In this document: positions 43,518 to 52,699 of the stretch, in pieces
Position numbering within the stretch: the first letter of the stretch is position 1
Layout: every line of letters begins with the position of its first letter
The notes under the pieces: model-generated
What the model saw: the letters and a program-made list of their open reading frames with translations, nothing else
Told to the model about the DNA's origin: nothing
Database searches by the model: none
DNA from: an uncultured Clostridium sp.
GTDB taxonomy: Bacteria > Bacillota > Clostridia > Clostridiales > Clostridiaceae
DNA length: 64,000 bases
Assembly (NCBI GenBank): GCA_934746015.1
Contig: CAKVEW010000002.1
Coordinates: forward strand, 137,710 to 201,709
Direction: 5' to 3'
Translations under genes and position numbers: made by a program

Positions 43518-44183
43518 TTATTCCCAGGGCATGTCCATATATAAATTTATAGGTAATATTTCTCCATTAACTTTATCCTTTACTACCTCTTCAAATTTTT
43601 TAGTGCATACAGTGTATTTGTAAGGAATGCTTAAAAACTTAGATAACTCCAAAGATTCAATATCTCCTTTCAATATATGACTAGATTCTGTTTCCTTCAT
43701 CATGTGAGAATTTGATATTATATCAGTTACTTTTAACCTACTAGCTAATTCAATAGATTTTAGATATTCACTTGCTATTCTACAATTTAAGGTTTCCAGT
43801 CTTGAATTATTTAAAATATAAAACATTGAATAATCTTCTTCTTCAAAATACTTGTTATATACTCCTAGAACCCTTGCCCCTACATCATCTCCACCAACAT
43901 CCAAGACAACTTCATATGATTTATCATCAAATACAGATAAAATTTCTGATGATAGTACCATTAGCTCTGCATTAATTAAATCCTTCCTTGTACTTATAAC
44001 ATTTATCATGTAATCCTTTTCTATTTTCTCTTTAATATCTCTTATACAAAAATAAGGATTAACTGTATCCATATCAACTAATGCTACCTTTTTACCTTCC
44101 TTAGCCATTTTTATAGCATAATTAATTGCAATTTCTGTCTTTCCACTACCAAAGTGTCCAGTAAATATCTTAATCCTACTCAC
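43518..44183 (-). CDS. P-loop ATP-binding protein of the oxidoreductase operon
   Basis: A 221-aa P-loop NTPase of the MinD/CobQ-like type: Walker A GHFGSGKTEIAINYA, then VALVDMDTVNPYFCIRD, and a Walker B-like VVLDVGGDDVGAR. It is the first gene of the vor operon, 14 nt before the ferredoxin gene. It starts at GTG 44183 after GGGGAG. A role in cluster or enzyme assembly is plausible from context, but the family is not characterised. Confidence 0.82.
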   Translation of the reverse strand: MSRIKIFTGHFGSGKTEIAINYAIKMAKEGKKVALVDMDTVNPYFCIRDIKEKIEKDYMINVISTRKDLINAELMVLSSEILSVFDDKSYEVVLDVGGDDVGARVLGVYNKYFEEEDYSMFYILNNSRLETLNCRIASEYLKSIELASRLKVTDIISNSHMMKETESSHILKGDIESLELSKFLSIPYKYTVCTKKFEEVVKDKVNGEILPINLYMDMPWE

Positions 44184-44418
44184 ATTAACACTCCCCGTTA
44201 AACATTCTTACTATCAGTATACTTTATATTTTATTTTTCCTGCAATAAAAAGTGTAATATTAATACATATTTAGTAAAATTCATGCTAATTATAATTTAT
44301 CTAAATAAATCATTAAGAATTTTCTAAAATAAATGCTATATTAATTATTTTAAAGTTAATTTTTTGCATTATAAAAAGTTATTCACAGGCTAATTCTTTA
44401 TTAATTCCTAGAGAATAA

Positions 44419-44441
44419 TAAAAGAGTCTTAGAATAACTCT
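44419..44441 (-). terminator. Terminator of the BFD-like gene
   Basis: AGAGT / ACTCT stem with a 9-nt loop and a T-rich tail on the minus strand. The intergenic stretch 44184-44418 shows no other feature. Confidence 0.5.
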
Positions 44442-44459
44442 AAAACTCCTACAAATAAA

Positions 44460-44633
44460 CTATTTATTATTTTCAATTAATGCTTCTATTCTAGCTCCAC
44501 ATCTACTAGCTCCACAAAATCCTGTTCCAGCACAAGTAGTTTCTTTAACCTTTTCAAATGTATCAGCACCATCTTTTATAGCTTTTACTATTTCATCTTT
44601 TTCTACGCCTTTGCATAAGCAAACTAAATCCAT
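44460..44633 (-). CDS. BFD-like [2Fe-2S]-binding protein (57 aa)
   Basis: An open frame of 57 residues, MDLVCLCKGVEKDEIVKAIK, then TFEKVKETTCAGTGFCGASRC. The C-x-C ... C-x5-C arrangement (Cys 5, 7, 34 and 40, plus Cys 45) matches BFD-like [2Fe-2S] domains of bacterioferritin-associated ferredoxins and nitrite-reductase-type proteins. GAGGTG precedes the ATG. Small and therefore easily overlooked. It likely takes part in electron transfer or iron-sulfur handling. Confidence 0.82.
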   Translation of the reverse strand: MDLVCLCKGVEKDEIVKAIKDGADTFEKVKETTCAGTGFCGASRCGARIEALIENNK

Positions 44634-44754
44634 ATTTACACCTCAATTTCTAAAATCATTTCTATAACATATTTAAAAAGAAACTTAAACTGTTGTTTCC
44701 TATTATAATATATTTTTTCAATTTATAAAAGCTATTATTAGAAAATAATTATTA

Positions 44755-45657
44755 TTAACTTATTATTTTTGAAATTATAGGTATAGTAATAATAGATAAT
44801 AAGGTGGTTATAAATACAACTATTGATGAATATTCCTTTTCCTTATTAAAGTCAGCTGCAAGTATTGATGTCATGGCAGCTGCTGGCATGGCTTGTATAA
44901 CTATAATAGTATTTATTATAGTTGTATTGTCTTTTAAAACTAGTTTTATTAGTATAAGTACCAAAGGTATTATTATTAGCTTAATTAATGATCCATAATA
45001 TATTGAGATTTCCTTAAATACATCTTTTATACTTACCTTAGACAATATACTTCCCACAATTATCATTGAAATTGGTGCAGTCATATCTCCAACTATTTTT
45101 GTTGTATCTAATATAAAAGATGGTAATTTTACTTTAAATAACATCATAGGGATACCTATATATACTGCTATTATAGCTGGATTTAATAAAACCTTTTTTA
45201 TATTTTTCTTTGATATTCTATCTGAGAAAATCATAACTCCATATGTCCATAAAGCTATTGTAAATACCATATTAAAAATTGATGTATAAACAACCCCTTC
45301 TGCCCCATACAAGCTATTAATTATAGGGAATCCTATAAAACCACAATTTGAAAATACATTTGCAAAATGTAGAATTTTTTTCTTTTCACTTTTAATAGGA
45401 AGTAAAAATATATAAGATATAATAGCCCCTAACATCATAAAAGCTACGCTATAAATAAATGCCATCAAAACATTCTTTCCCATTCCATCACTAAATTCAA
45501 AGCTAAATGAATTTATAACTAAAAGTGGTAATGTTATTTCTAATAGTATTCTTCTTAAACCTTTATTCACTTTTTCATTTATTATATTTTTTTTGGTTCC
45601 ATAAACCCCAATTAATATTATTACAAATAAAGAAATTATTTTATTTAAAACAATCAT
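44755..45657 (-). CDS. AEC family (auxin-efflux-carrier-like) transporter
   Basis: A 300-aa protein with about ten helices in two inverted halves. Landmarks are FANVFSNCGFIGFPIINSLYG and MTAPISMIIVGSIL, and the C-terminal VIQAMPAAAMTSILAADFN; all are typical of the AEC/MdcF-like family. Members move malonate, malate or other organic acids, but the substrate here is unknown. TAGGAG precedes the ATG. Confidence 0.9.
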   Translation of the reverse strand: MIVLNKIISLFVIILIGVYGTKKNIINEKVNKGLRRILLEITLPLLVINSFSFEFSDGMGKNVLMAFIYSVAFMMLGAIISYIFLLPIKSEKKKILHFANVFSNCGFIGFPIINSLYGAEGVVYTSIFNMVFTIALWTYGVMIFSDRISKKNIKKVLLNPAIIAVYIGIPMMLFKVKLPSFILDTTKIVGDMTAPISMIIVGSILSKVSIKDVFKEISIYYGSLIKLIIIPLVLILIKLVLKDNTTIINTIIVIQAMPAAAMTSILAADFNKEKEYSSIVVFITTLLSIITIPIISKIIS

Positions 45658-45738
45658 TTTTTCTCCTATAAAATTCTTTTTATTTATATTATATACTTTT
45701 TATTGCTTTAAGTTATATAGTAATTTTTCACTATTATA

Positions 45739-45767
45739 TTGATAAAATCATAATTATTTGTTATTAT
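45739..45767 (+). promoter_or_regulatory. Sigma-A-type promoter of the mntP leader
   Basis: TTGATA, a 17-bp spacer and TATTAT. The predicted start lies about 20 bp before the riboswitch. Confidence 0.6.
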
Positions 45768-45787
45768 AATAACTATCGAATTGTTTG

Positions 45788-45870
45788 TATAAGGGAGTAG
45801 TTAACTCTAATTTTTGTAGGAGTTACTAAGTCAACATATTGAACTTAGTTCTGGCTTAGTATTAAATAAC
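45788..45870 (+). ncRNA. yybP-ykoY (Mn2+) riboswitch
   Basis: The leader of mntP shows the conserved elements of the yybP-ykoY family: GGGAGTAG near the start, GTCAACA, and the CTGGCTTAG segment. A terminator follows directly. This class binds Mn2+ and switches on Mn export genes by preventing termination. The gene context (a MntP exporter) agrees. Confidence 0.75.
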
Positions 45871-45872
45871 GA

Positions 45873-45912
45873 GACTTATGCGTAGTTTTTTCTACGTATA
45901 AGTCTTGTTTTT
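45873..45912 (+). terminator. Riboswitch-controlled terminator
   Basis: GACTTATGCGTAG / CTACGTATAAGTC stem (one G-U or mismatch) with a T-rich loop and an eight-T tail. It lies between the aptamer and the mntP ribosome binding site. Confidence 0.85.
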
Positions 45913-45998
45913 TTTGTGATAATAATCTATAAAAGCATTAAAATCCTAAATAATATTTAGGCTTTTATAATAAATTCTATAATAAAGGAGTACATAAT

Positions 45999-46580
45999 AT
46001 GGGTTTCATTTCAATTTTTATGACAGGAATAGGATTATCTATGGACGCCTTTGCAGTTTCTCTAGCTAAAGGTATTTGTTTAAAAGAAGATGAATTAAAA
46101 TATTCTTTAAGGGTATCATTATTCTTTGGTGGTTTTCAAGCATTAATGCCCCTACTTGGTTGGTGGGTTGGAAGATATTTTGAAAGCTATATAAAATCCT
46201 TTGATCATTGGATAGCTTTTATATTACTTAGCATTATAGGTGGAAAAATGCTAATAGAAGCTATTAAAGGTCTAAAATCTTCAGAAGATGATAATATTCC
46301 AACAGAATGTGAAAGAGATGAATTTTCTTATAAGAAACTGACTGTATTAGCAATTGCAACTAGTATAGATGCCTTAGCAGTTGGAGTTAGCTTTGCATTT
46401 TTAAGTGTTAGCATTATTCCTTCTATAACTATTATAGGAATAACTACTTTTGTACTAAGCTTTTTTGCAGTTTTCCTTGGTAAAAAGCTTGGAGAGTATA
46501 TGCAAAGTTATGCTGAAATAATTGGTGGAGTTATTTTAATAGGCATAGGAATTAAAATACTATTTGAACACTTAATGTAG
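45999..46580 (+). CDS. mntP: Manganese efflux pump MntP
   Basis: A 193-aa membrane protein with six helices. The Asp-containing helices of the family are visible (GLSMDAFAVSLAKG and ATSIDALAVGVSFAF). It exports excess Mn2+. AAAGGAG precedes the ATG and a Mn2+-type riboswitch lies upstream, so expression is expected to rise with manganese. Confidence 0.95.
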   Translation: MGFISIFMTGIGLSMDAFAVSLAKGICLKEDELKYSLRVSLFFGGFQALMPLLGWWVGRYFESYIKSFDHWIAFILLSIIGGKMLIEAIKGLKSSEDDNIPTECERDEFSYKKLTVLAIATSIDALAVGVSFAFLSVSIIPSITIIGITTFVLSFFAVFLGKKLGEYMQSYAEIIGGVILIGIGIKILFEHLM

Positions 46581-46616
46581 AATTAGGAATTAAAAAATTA
46601 ATGAACATTACTTTGA

Positions 46617-46656
46617 AAAGGCACAACTATTTTCCTAAGAATAGTTGTGCCTTTTC
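46617..46656. terminator. Bidirectional terminator after mntP
   Basis: A perfect 16-bp stem, AAAAGGCACAACTATT / AATAGTTGTGCCTTTT, with an 8-nt loop; serves mntP and the convergent immunity-like gene. Confidence 0.9.
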
Positions 46657-46688
46657 TTTAAAATCACTTTAATATTTAATCTAATTAT

Positions 46689-47216
46689 TTAGCAATACCA
46701 ATTTATTTTTGCTGGATTAGGCTCATCTGTTATAGCAACTTCACGCAAAGCCTCTTCCATCTTTTCACACTCTCTTGCTGCAATTTCATCATAAACCTCT
46801 TCATTTTCATTAACACCAACAGATGAATATGCTACCGCTGCAGAACCATAAAAAGCTAATCCTAAAGAACTAGTTATAGTATTGATTGTTGCTGTTGTTG
46901 CTGCAATTGCTCTTGCTGCTGCTTGTGATGCTGGATTTCTATCTGCTTCTCTAGCAGCTATTTGAGCTTCCCTAACAATATTCTTTGCTTCAGTTAGTTT
47001 AATATTTCCTTCTAACCATTCATTAACTGCATTTAATGCATTTACTAAACGGGAATCATCCGGATAATATTCTCTATAAATAGGTAGAATATGCTCTCTT
47101 GCATATTCATTACACCATCTAACAATTGTATTTTTGTTTTGAGTTTCTATTAATCTCATAAGAGAAATTATATATGGTGAATCTGCTTTTCCAAGCATTT
47201 TTCGTAGTTTAGTCAT
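46689..47216 (-). CDS. Imm5-like putative immunity protein
   Basis: A 175-aa helical, Ala-rich protein. The stretch RWCNEYAREHILPIYREYYPDDSRLVNALNAVNEWLEGN and the following Ala-rich helices (REAQIAAREADRNPASQAAA) match Imm5-like putative immunity proteins. These are thought to neutralise cognate polymorphic toxins. No toxin gene is next to it, so it is an orphan, perhaps protecting against neighbours' toxins. AAGGGG precedes the ATG. Confidence 0.7.
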   Translation of the reverse strand: MTKLRKMLGKADSPYIISLMRLIETQNKNTIVRWCNEYAREHILPIYREYYPDDSRLVNALNAVNEWLEGNIKLTEAKNIVREAQIAAREADRNPASQAAARAIAATTATINTITSSLGLAFYGSAAVAYSSVGVNENEEVYDEIAARECEKMEEALREVAITDEPNPAKINWYC

Positions 47217-47285
47217 AATTACCCCTTTTATTAAATATATTTTTAAAATAAAATTAATGCCAAAGGCAAATTAAATTCTTTGCTA

Positions 47286-47648
47286 TTATCCCTTAATAAT
47301 CTGAACTCCAACTCCATTTGGATCACTTACAAAAAAGCATTCCATATTGCCACCTAATATAATTGGTCCATTAGTAATTATATTTTTTTCTTTTGATTTC
47401 TGTAAAATTTCATCATAATTTAATGGACAAATCCCAATAGAAACATTGTTATTTGATGAAGCTTCTAATTTTGAATTTTTTTCATAAATAAGTTCAATTT
47501 TCACCCCATTATCTGCTACAAAAAAAGCAATAGAAATATCTTCATTAGGAGAAAATTCATTTTCAGCCTTCATCCCTAAAAAATCCCTATAAAACCCTTT
47601 AGACTTTTCAAAATCTTTTACTCTAATTGTAATCCAATTAATAACCAT
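47286..47648 (-). CDS. VOC family protein (glyoxalase-like)
   Basis: A 120-aa beta-alpha-beta-beta-beta repeat protein. The pattern WITIRVKDFEKSKGFYRDFLGM and the C-terminal CFFVSDPNGVGVQII fit the vicinal-oxygen-chelate superfamily. The conserved metal His/Glu positions are not all obvious, so it may be a binding protein and not an enzyme. AGGGGG precedes the ATG. Confidence 0.85.
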   Translation of the reverse strand: MVINWITIRVKDFEKSKGFYRDFLGMKAENEFSPNEDISIAFFVADNGVKIELIYEKNSKLEASSNNNVSIGICPLNYDEILQKSKEKNIITNGPIILGGNMECFFVSDPNGVGVQIIKG

Positions 47649-47793
47649 ACTTTTCCCCCTTATATTTCCATAGTTTAACTCCTAATAAAATATTATTTAT
47701 CTAATATTTTATATTATTTCCTTTTTTATTATAACATATTTTGTAAATTACATACACTTATACTATATCTATCATCTAGCTACTTCCATTTAT

Positions 47794-48204
47794 CTAAATT
47801 ATTATACCATCAAAATGATCTATCTCATGCTGAATAATCTGTGCTATAAATCCAGTAAAGGTTTCTTTATGCTTTTTAAAATTTCTATCTAGATACTCTA
47901 CTTCAATTACTTCATATCTCATTGTCTTTCTAAAACCAGTTAGAGATAAGCAACTTTCTTCTGTTTCATAGCCTTTATCTTTCTTTACTATAACTGGATT
48001 TACCATAGGGACTATTACATTACCTACACTAAATACAAGGATACGTTTCTTAACTCCTATCATATTTGCAGCCATACCAACACAAGCCTCTAAATTTGCT
48101 CTTAAGGTATCAACTAAATCATCAATAACTGGGATATCAGCTTTTGTTGCAGCTTCTGATTTTTGTCCTAGGAATAATATATCCTTTATAATTTATCTTA
48201 TCAT
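47794..48204 (-). pseudogene. Peptide-deformylase-family gene with TAA at codon 4 (copy 1)
   Basis: A 137-codon gene region for a Def-like protein of the clostridial GMAANMIG type. The C-terminal HEIDHFDG metal motif and the ESCLSL motif are intact. Codon 4 is TAA (48193-48195), where copy 2 has CCA, so the natural start is cut off. The next ATG in frame (codon 44) would lack the N-terminal third. The rest of the frame is open and has no frameshift. Length equals copy 2 exactly (411 bp). Confidence 0.8.
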
Positions 48205-48397
48205 ATTTATTCAAACCTTTCTATTTTTTGTCACATGCTATTTATTTACTTGAACCCCACAAATGGAAGGTAATAATTCTGAATTGTTCTGACATTTTAT
48301 TCTTAAAAATTTCTATATTTTATAGTAAAAAATCAAAAATGTGAAAAGCTATTACTATAAATTAATTTTTATATGTTAAATTGAATGGAGTGATAAA

Positions 48398-49603
48398 ATG
48401 ATAATTCATGGTGATGTTGCATTTATGATTCTATCTACAGTTCTTGTTTTAATTATGACACCAGGGCTTGCATTATTTTATGGAGGTTTAGTTTAAAGAA
48501 AAAATTCTCTAAGTATAATGTTCCAATGTTTTATTTCAATAGGCATTGTTACACTATTATGGATATTTGGTGGCTTTGGTATGGTATTTGGAAATGACAT
48601 AGGAGGTATTATAGGAAACCCTCTTAATTACTTTGGATTTGCTGGAATGGACCACTTAATAAATCCTGAATATAGTAATCATATTCCATTTTTATTATTC
48701 TTTATGTATCAATTAATGTTTGCTATAATTACTGCACCTTTGATGACAGGTGCTTTTGCTAATAGAATTACTATTAGTGGATGGATAAAAGTATTAATAT
48801 TATGGATGATACTAATTTACTTCCCTGTAGCCCATTGGGTATGGGGTGGAGGATTTTTATCTAAGTTAGGATTTGTAGATTATGCTGGTGGAGCTGTTAT
48901 ACATATCTCTGCAGGATTTGGTTCTTTAGGAGGTGTATTATTTTTAGGAGATAGAGCTGTAAAAAATACTAAAGGTCCATTTAATTTAGGTCTTGTTACA
49001 GCAGGTTCAGCTATTTTACTATTTGGATGGTTTGGGTTTAATTCAGGTGGTTCATTAGCTGCAGCTGATACGGCAACTATAGTTTTTACAAATACAGGTG
49101 TTGCAAGTGCATTTGGTATGATTACATGGATAATTCTTCATTATATACGACATAAAAGATATTCTTTTTTAGAAATAATTGTAGGATCAATTGTAGGGCT
49201 TGCAACAGTTACTCCCTGTGCAGGATATATTACACCATTTACTTCAATATTCGTAGGTATCTTAGGTGCGATAGTTTGCTTTTTCTCTGTAATACTTGCG
49301 AGAAAGCTAGTTGATGATGCATTAGATGTTTGCGGTACACATGGAATGGGTGGTTTCCTCGGAACTCTTTTAATTGGCTTATTGGCTAATAAATCTATTA
49401 ATTCAGTTGAAGCTGGAATTAAACAATTTCTAATTCAATTAATGGGTGCTATTTTAATTGCTTTATATTCAAGCATAGTTACATATATAATATTTGTAGT
49501 TGTTAATAAAATAAAATGTATCAAAGTTAATGAAGAAGTACAAAAAGAAGGGTTAGATAAGAAATTCTTTGGTGAAAGTATTGTAAATCTCCAAGATGAA
49601 TAA
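48398..49603 (+). pseudogene. amt: Ammonium transporter gene with in-frame TAA at codon 33
   Basis: The frame starts MIIHGDVAFMILSTVLVLIM after GGAG and reaches ALFYGGLV, then TAA (48494-48496), then RKNSLSIMFQCFISIGIVTLLW. The rest codes for an intact Amt protein (SAGFGSLGGVLFLGDRAVK, DALDVCGTHGMGG) to the end. One stop codon interrupts the first helix hairpin at a place where the family has a single residue (Ser or Arg). An ATG at 48518 would lack helix 1. No frameshift. No GlnK gene is adjacent. Confidence 0.8.
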
Positions 49604-49655
49604 CATATATTTCAAATAATAAATTTAATAGATATAATAATTTTCTCTATTAATA

Positions 49656-49682
49656 AAAACCACTAGTTAAACTAGTGGTTTT
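49656..49682 (+). terminator. Terminator after amt
   Basis: AAAACCACTAGT / ACTAGTGGTTTT stem with a TAA loop. Confidence 0.85.
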
Positions 49683-49700
49683 CCATTTAAACTCTATCAT

Positions 49701-50111
49701 CTAAATAATAATTCCTTCAAAATGATCTATCTCATGTTAAATAATCTGTGCTGTAAAGCCAGTAAAGATTTCTTTATGCTTTTTAAAGTTTCTATCTAAA
49801 TATTCTATCTCAATTACTTCATATCTCTTTGTTTTTCTAAAACCAGTTAAAGATAAACAACTTTCTTCAGTTTCATACATCTTATCTTTCTTTACTATAA
49901 CTGGATTTACCATAGGAACTATTATATTACCCACACTAAACACAAGAATACGCTTTTTAACTCCTATCATATTTGCAGCCATACCAACACAATCCTCTAA
50001 ATTTGCTCTTAAGGTATCAACTAAATCATCAATAACTGCTACATCAGCTTTTGTTGCAGCTTCTGATTTCTGTCCTAGAAATAATACATCCTTTACAATT
50101 GGTCTTATCAT
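49701..50111 (-). pseudogene. Peptide-deformylase-family gene with TAA before the HExxH motif (copy 2)
   Basis: Same length (411 bp) as copy 1 and very similar to it. It reads MIRPIVKDVLFLGQKSEAAT through ESCLSL and FTGFTAQII, then TAA at 49737-49739, where copy 1 has CAG (Gln). After the stop the frame continues HEIDHFEGIII and ends at a natural TAG. The product lacks the metal-binding HExxH, so the translated form would be inactive. It keeps the same upstream sequence (AAGGTTTGAAGAAAT) as copy 1. Confidence 0.8.
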
Positions 50112-50201
50112 ATTTCTTCAAACCTTTCTACTTTCTTTGTTCAAATCTACAAATCTTCTTTTAAAAATTTAACATATTCTCTTTTACTAATTTCATTTTT
50201 A

Positions 50202-50657
50202 TTATGCAGTTTTAATTTTACATCTATAATATAAATTGTTAATATTAATAGCTACCTCTTTCCCTGAGCTTATTCCTTTTATTTCATGAACCCAACCAAA
50301 TTTCAAATAATATCTTTCATTTTCTTCCTCTATACCATATACATCTATTTTTCTAAGCTCATCCTTGGAAAGTTCTATCTTATTCTCGTCTAATGTACAG
50401 ACATAACTTATTTTTCCTATAGCATCTTGTACTTTATCATTATCAACCTCTTCATCTGTTATTATATATACTTTATCTTCATATGAGATTTCTTCGTAAT
50501 TTGTCCTATCTAGAGTAAACTGAGGTAATTGATCTTCTTTAATAATATTGTCTATAGCTGTGCTTTTAATATCATTAATCTTACTACATCCAGTTATATT
50601 TATTAATCCAATAATACTTATAAATATTAAAAGTGTAATCATAAATTTACTCATCAT
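50202..50657 (-). CDS. lanI: NisI/SpaI-like lantibiotic immunity lipoprotein
   Basis: A 151-aa lipoprotein: signal peptide with lipobox ITGC (Cys24). The mature part contains the YEDKVYIITDEEVDNDKVQDAIG segment seen in NisI/SpaI-like immunity lipoproteins. It is the last gene of a six-gene operon; its ATG overlaps the kinase stop (TAATG). It is expected to bind lantibiotic at the outer face of the membrane. Family assignment depends partly on context. Confidence 0.7.
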   Translation of the reverse strand: MMSKFMITLLIFISIIGLINITGCSKINDIKSTAIDNIIKEDQLPQFTLDRTNYEEISYEDKVYIITDEEVDNDKVQDAIGKISYVCTLDENKIELSKDELRKIDVYGIEEENERYYLKFGWVHEIKGISSGKEVAININNLYYRCKIKTA

Positions 50658-52021
50658 TATCCCCCATTATAAAAAAAAATCAATGAAACTTCTGCGCCTT
50701 TTCTATCTTCTCTATTTTTTAACACTACTTCTCCACCATGTTTTGTAGCTATAGTTTGGGCAATATATAATCCAATGCCATAGTGTTTTCCTACTTTTCT
50801 CTGAGATTCTTCCATATAAAATTGATTTCTTGCATTTTCTAATCCCTCTTTTGTGAATCCTATCCCACAATCTTTTACAGTAAACTCTAATTTACTATTA
50901 TCATAATCAACTAATATTTCAATTTCGTCTCCTTCTTTTGAATATTCAACAGAATTTATTATTATATTAGTTAGTGCTCTCATTAGCAAAGATCTATTAG
51001 CTTTAAAACTTTTCAATGAACCATTTATATTAAATGCACTTTTTATTTTTTTATTTATACACATCATATTGGTCTCACAAATCAACTCTTCTAAAAAATC
51101 ATCAAACTCTATCGATTCTATTGTATAATCTATTTTACTCTCTGCTTTTGATATATCTATTAGAAGTGAAGTATATTTTTCAATTTTATCGGCATTCCTA
51201 ATAATAAAATCTATATACTCTTTATCTTCAGGTAAAAATTCACATTCTAATAGTAACTCTGCATTTCCCTTTATTATTGTTAATGGAGTTTTTATATCAT
51301 GTGCAAGTGCTGATATTTGCTCCTTCTTATTTTGCTCAGCTTTCCATTGTCTCTCTAAAGAAGTTCTTAATGCAGCTTTCATATTATCAATGGATGTTAA
51401 TACCTCATTAAACTCTTTTATATTAGTAGATGCTATCTCGAAATCTAAATCTTGTTGCATCATCAACTCTGTTGATTTTTTTAATGGATTCAATTCCTTT
51501 CTTAATCTTTTTCCAAAATTTCTTACAAGCATAAGAGAAACTATAAAAAATAAAATAAAAAATAAGATAATAATCAATCCTTCTGGGTATGGACATAAAT
51601 TATTTAAATATTCAGATGAAAAGTGAGCCCTTATATCATATGAAATTACACAAATTCCATCTTTTAATTCTAATACTGTATAAATATATTTAGTATTAAA
51701 CCTATTTCCAATTAAATATTTAAAAGCTTCATCTAACTGCTTTTCATTGAAATTACTGGTATTTATATCAAGATTCTTATTGTAAAAGCCATAACTGTAT
51801 GGATACTTAATTTTACTTTTATCAAACTTCTCATCATCTAATATATCTTTTTTAAGTTCTTCTACATTACTTTGGGCATAATTAGCTGGCAATATAATTC
51901 CTGTACTTATACCAATTCCAAGAATGAATAATGATAAAATTAATGATAAAAATGTTAATATACAAAAACTAACCAGATACTTCAAAAATATATTGTATAA
52001 TGTTACTTCTCTCTTATTCAT
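50657..52021 (-). CDS. lanK: Sensor histidine kinase of lantibiotic system (LanK-like)
   Basis: A 454-aa kinase with two helices (about 20-45, 150-172), HAMP-like linker, HisKA (ALAHDIKTPLTIIKG) and HATPase domains. The HDIKTPL motif is typical of the NisK/SpaK and related clan. I start at ATG 52021, which overlaps the stop of the regulator gene (ATGA) and has GGAGG just before it. It senses lantibiotic by analogy. Confidence 0.85.
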   Translation of the reverse strand: MNKREVTLYNIFLKYLVSFCILTFLSLILSLFILGIGISTGIILPANYAQSNVEELKKDILDDEKFDKSKIKYPYSYGFYNKNLDINTSNFNEKQLDEAFKYLIGNRFNTKYIYTVLELKDGICVISYDIRAHFSSEYLNNLCPYPEGLIIILFFILFFIVSLMLVRNFGKRLRKELNPLKKSTELMMQQDLDFEIASTNIKEFNEVLTSIDNMKAALRTSLERQWKAEQNKKEQISALAHDIKTPLTIIKGNAELLLECEFLPEDKEYIDFIIRNADKIEKYTSLLIDISKAESKIDYTIESIEFDDFLEELICETNMMCINKKIKSAFNINGSLKSFKANRSLLMRALTNIIINSVEYSKEGDEIEILVDYDNSKLEFTVKDCGIGFTKEGLENARNQFYMEESQRKVGKHYGIGLYIAQTIATKHGGEVVLKNREDRKGAEVSLIFFYNGG

Positions 52022-52686
52022 AACCTCCATTTGTATCCAACACCCCAAACTGTTTCAATCGGATTATCTATATGTTCAGTAATTTTTGCTCTAATATTTT
52101 TAATATGTTCTCTTATTGAACTATTATCACTTTCTTTATCATATCCATATATTCTTACAAATATTTGTTCTAGAGAAAAAACTTGTCCTCTATGCTTTGC
52201 TAAGAGTTCACAAATTTTATACTCTCCCTTTGTAAGGGGGATCTTTATACCCTTGCATAATAACTCCTTGGATTGCAACTCAAATCTTAATCCATTAGTT
52301 GATAAAGTTTGATTTCGTTCTCTATTTTCACGTCTTAAGTGAGCTTCAACTCTAGCTCTTAACTCTAATATACTAAATGGCTTTTTTATATAATCATCTC
52401 CACCTATTGAAAAACCCTCTATAACATCTTCTTCTAATATTTTTGCAGTTATAAATATTATTGGACAATCCACTTCTTCACGAATTTTTTTACATAGCGT
52501 AAACCCATCTACTTTCGGCATCATAACATCCATTAAGATTAAATCGAACTTTTTAATCTCATCTATTGATATATCAGTTGCATTATTTCTTGTTTCAATT
52601 ATATATCCTTCCTTGCTTAGAACATTTTTTATTAGCCTGCCAATCTCCTCTTCATCATCAATCACTAAAATATTAATATTATCCAC
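52018..52686 (-). CDS. lanR: Response regulator of lantibiotic system (LanR-like)
   Basis: A 222-aa OmpR-type regulator: receiver (VIDDEEEIGRLI, LILMDVMMPKVDG, KKPFS) and winged helix (LTKGEYKICELLAKHRG, VWGVGYKWRL). It starts at GTG 52686, following GTGAGGATAG. It pairs with the kinase by a 4-nt overlap and sits directly downstream of the permease genes, as in lanFEG-RK operons. Confidence 0.88.
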   Translation of the reverse strand: MDNINILVIDDEEEIGRLIKNVLSKEGYIIETRNNATDISIDEIKKFDLILMDVMMPKVDGFTLCKKIREEVDCPIIFITAKILEEDVIEGFSIGGDDYIKKPFSILELRARVEAHLRRENRERNQTLSTNGLRFELQSKELLCKGIKIPLTKGEYKICELLAKHRGQVFSLEQIFVRIYGYDKESDNSSIREHIKNIRAKITEHIDNPIETVWGVGYKWRL

Positions 52687-52699
52687 TTTCTATCCTCAC

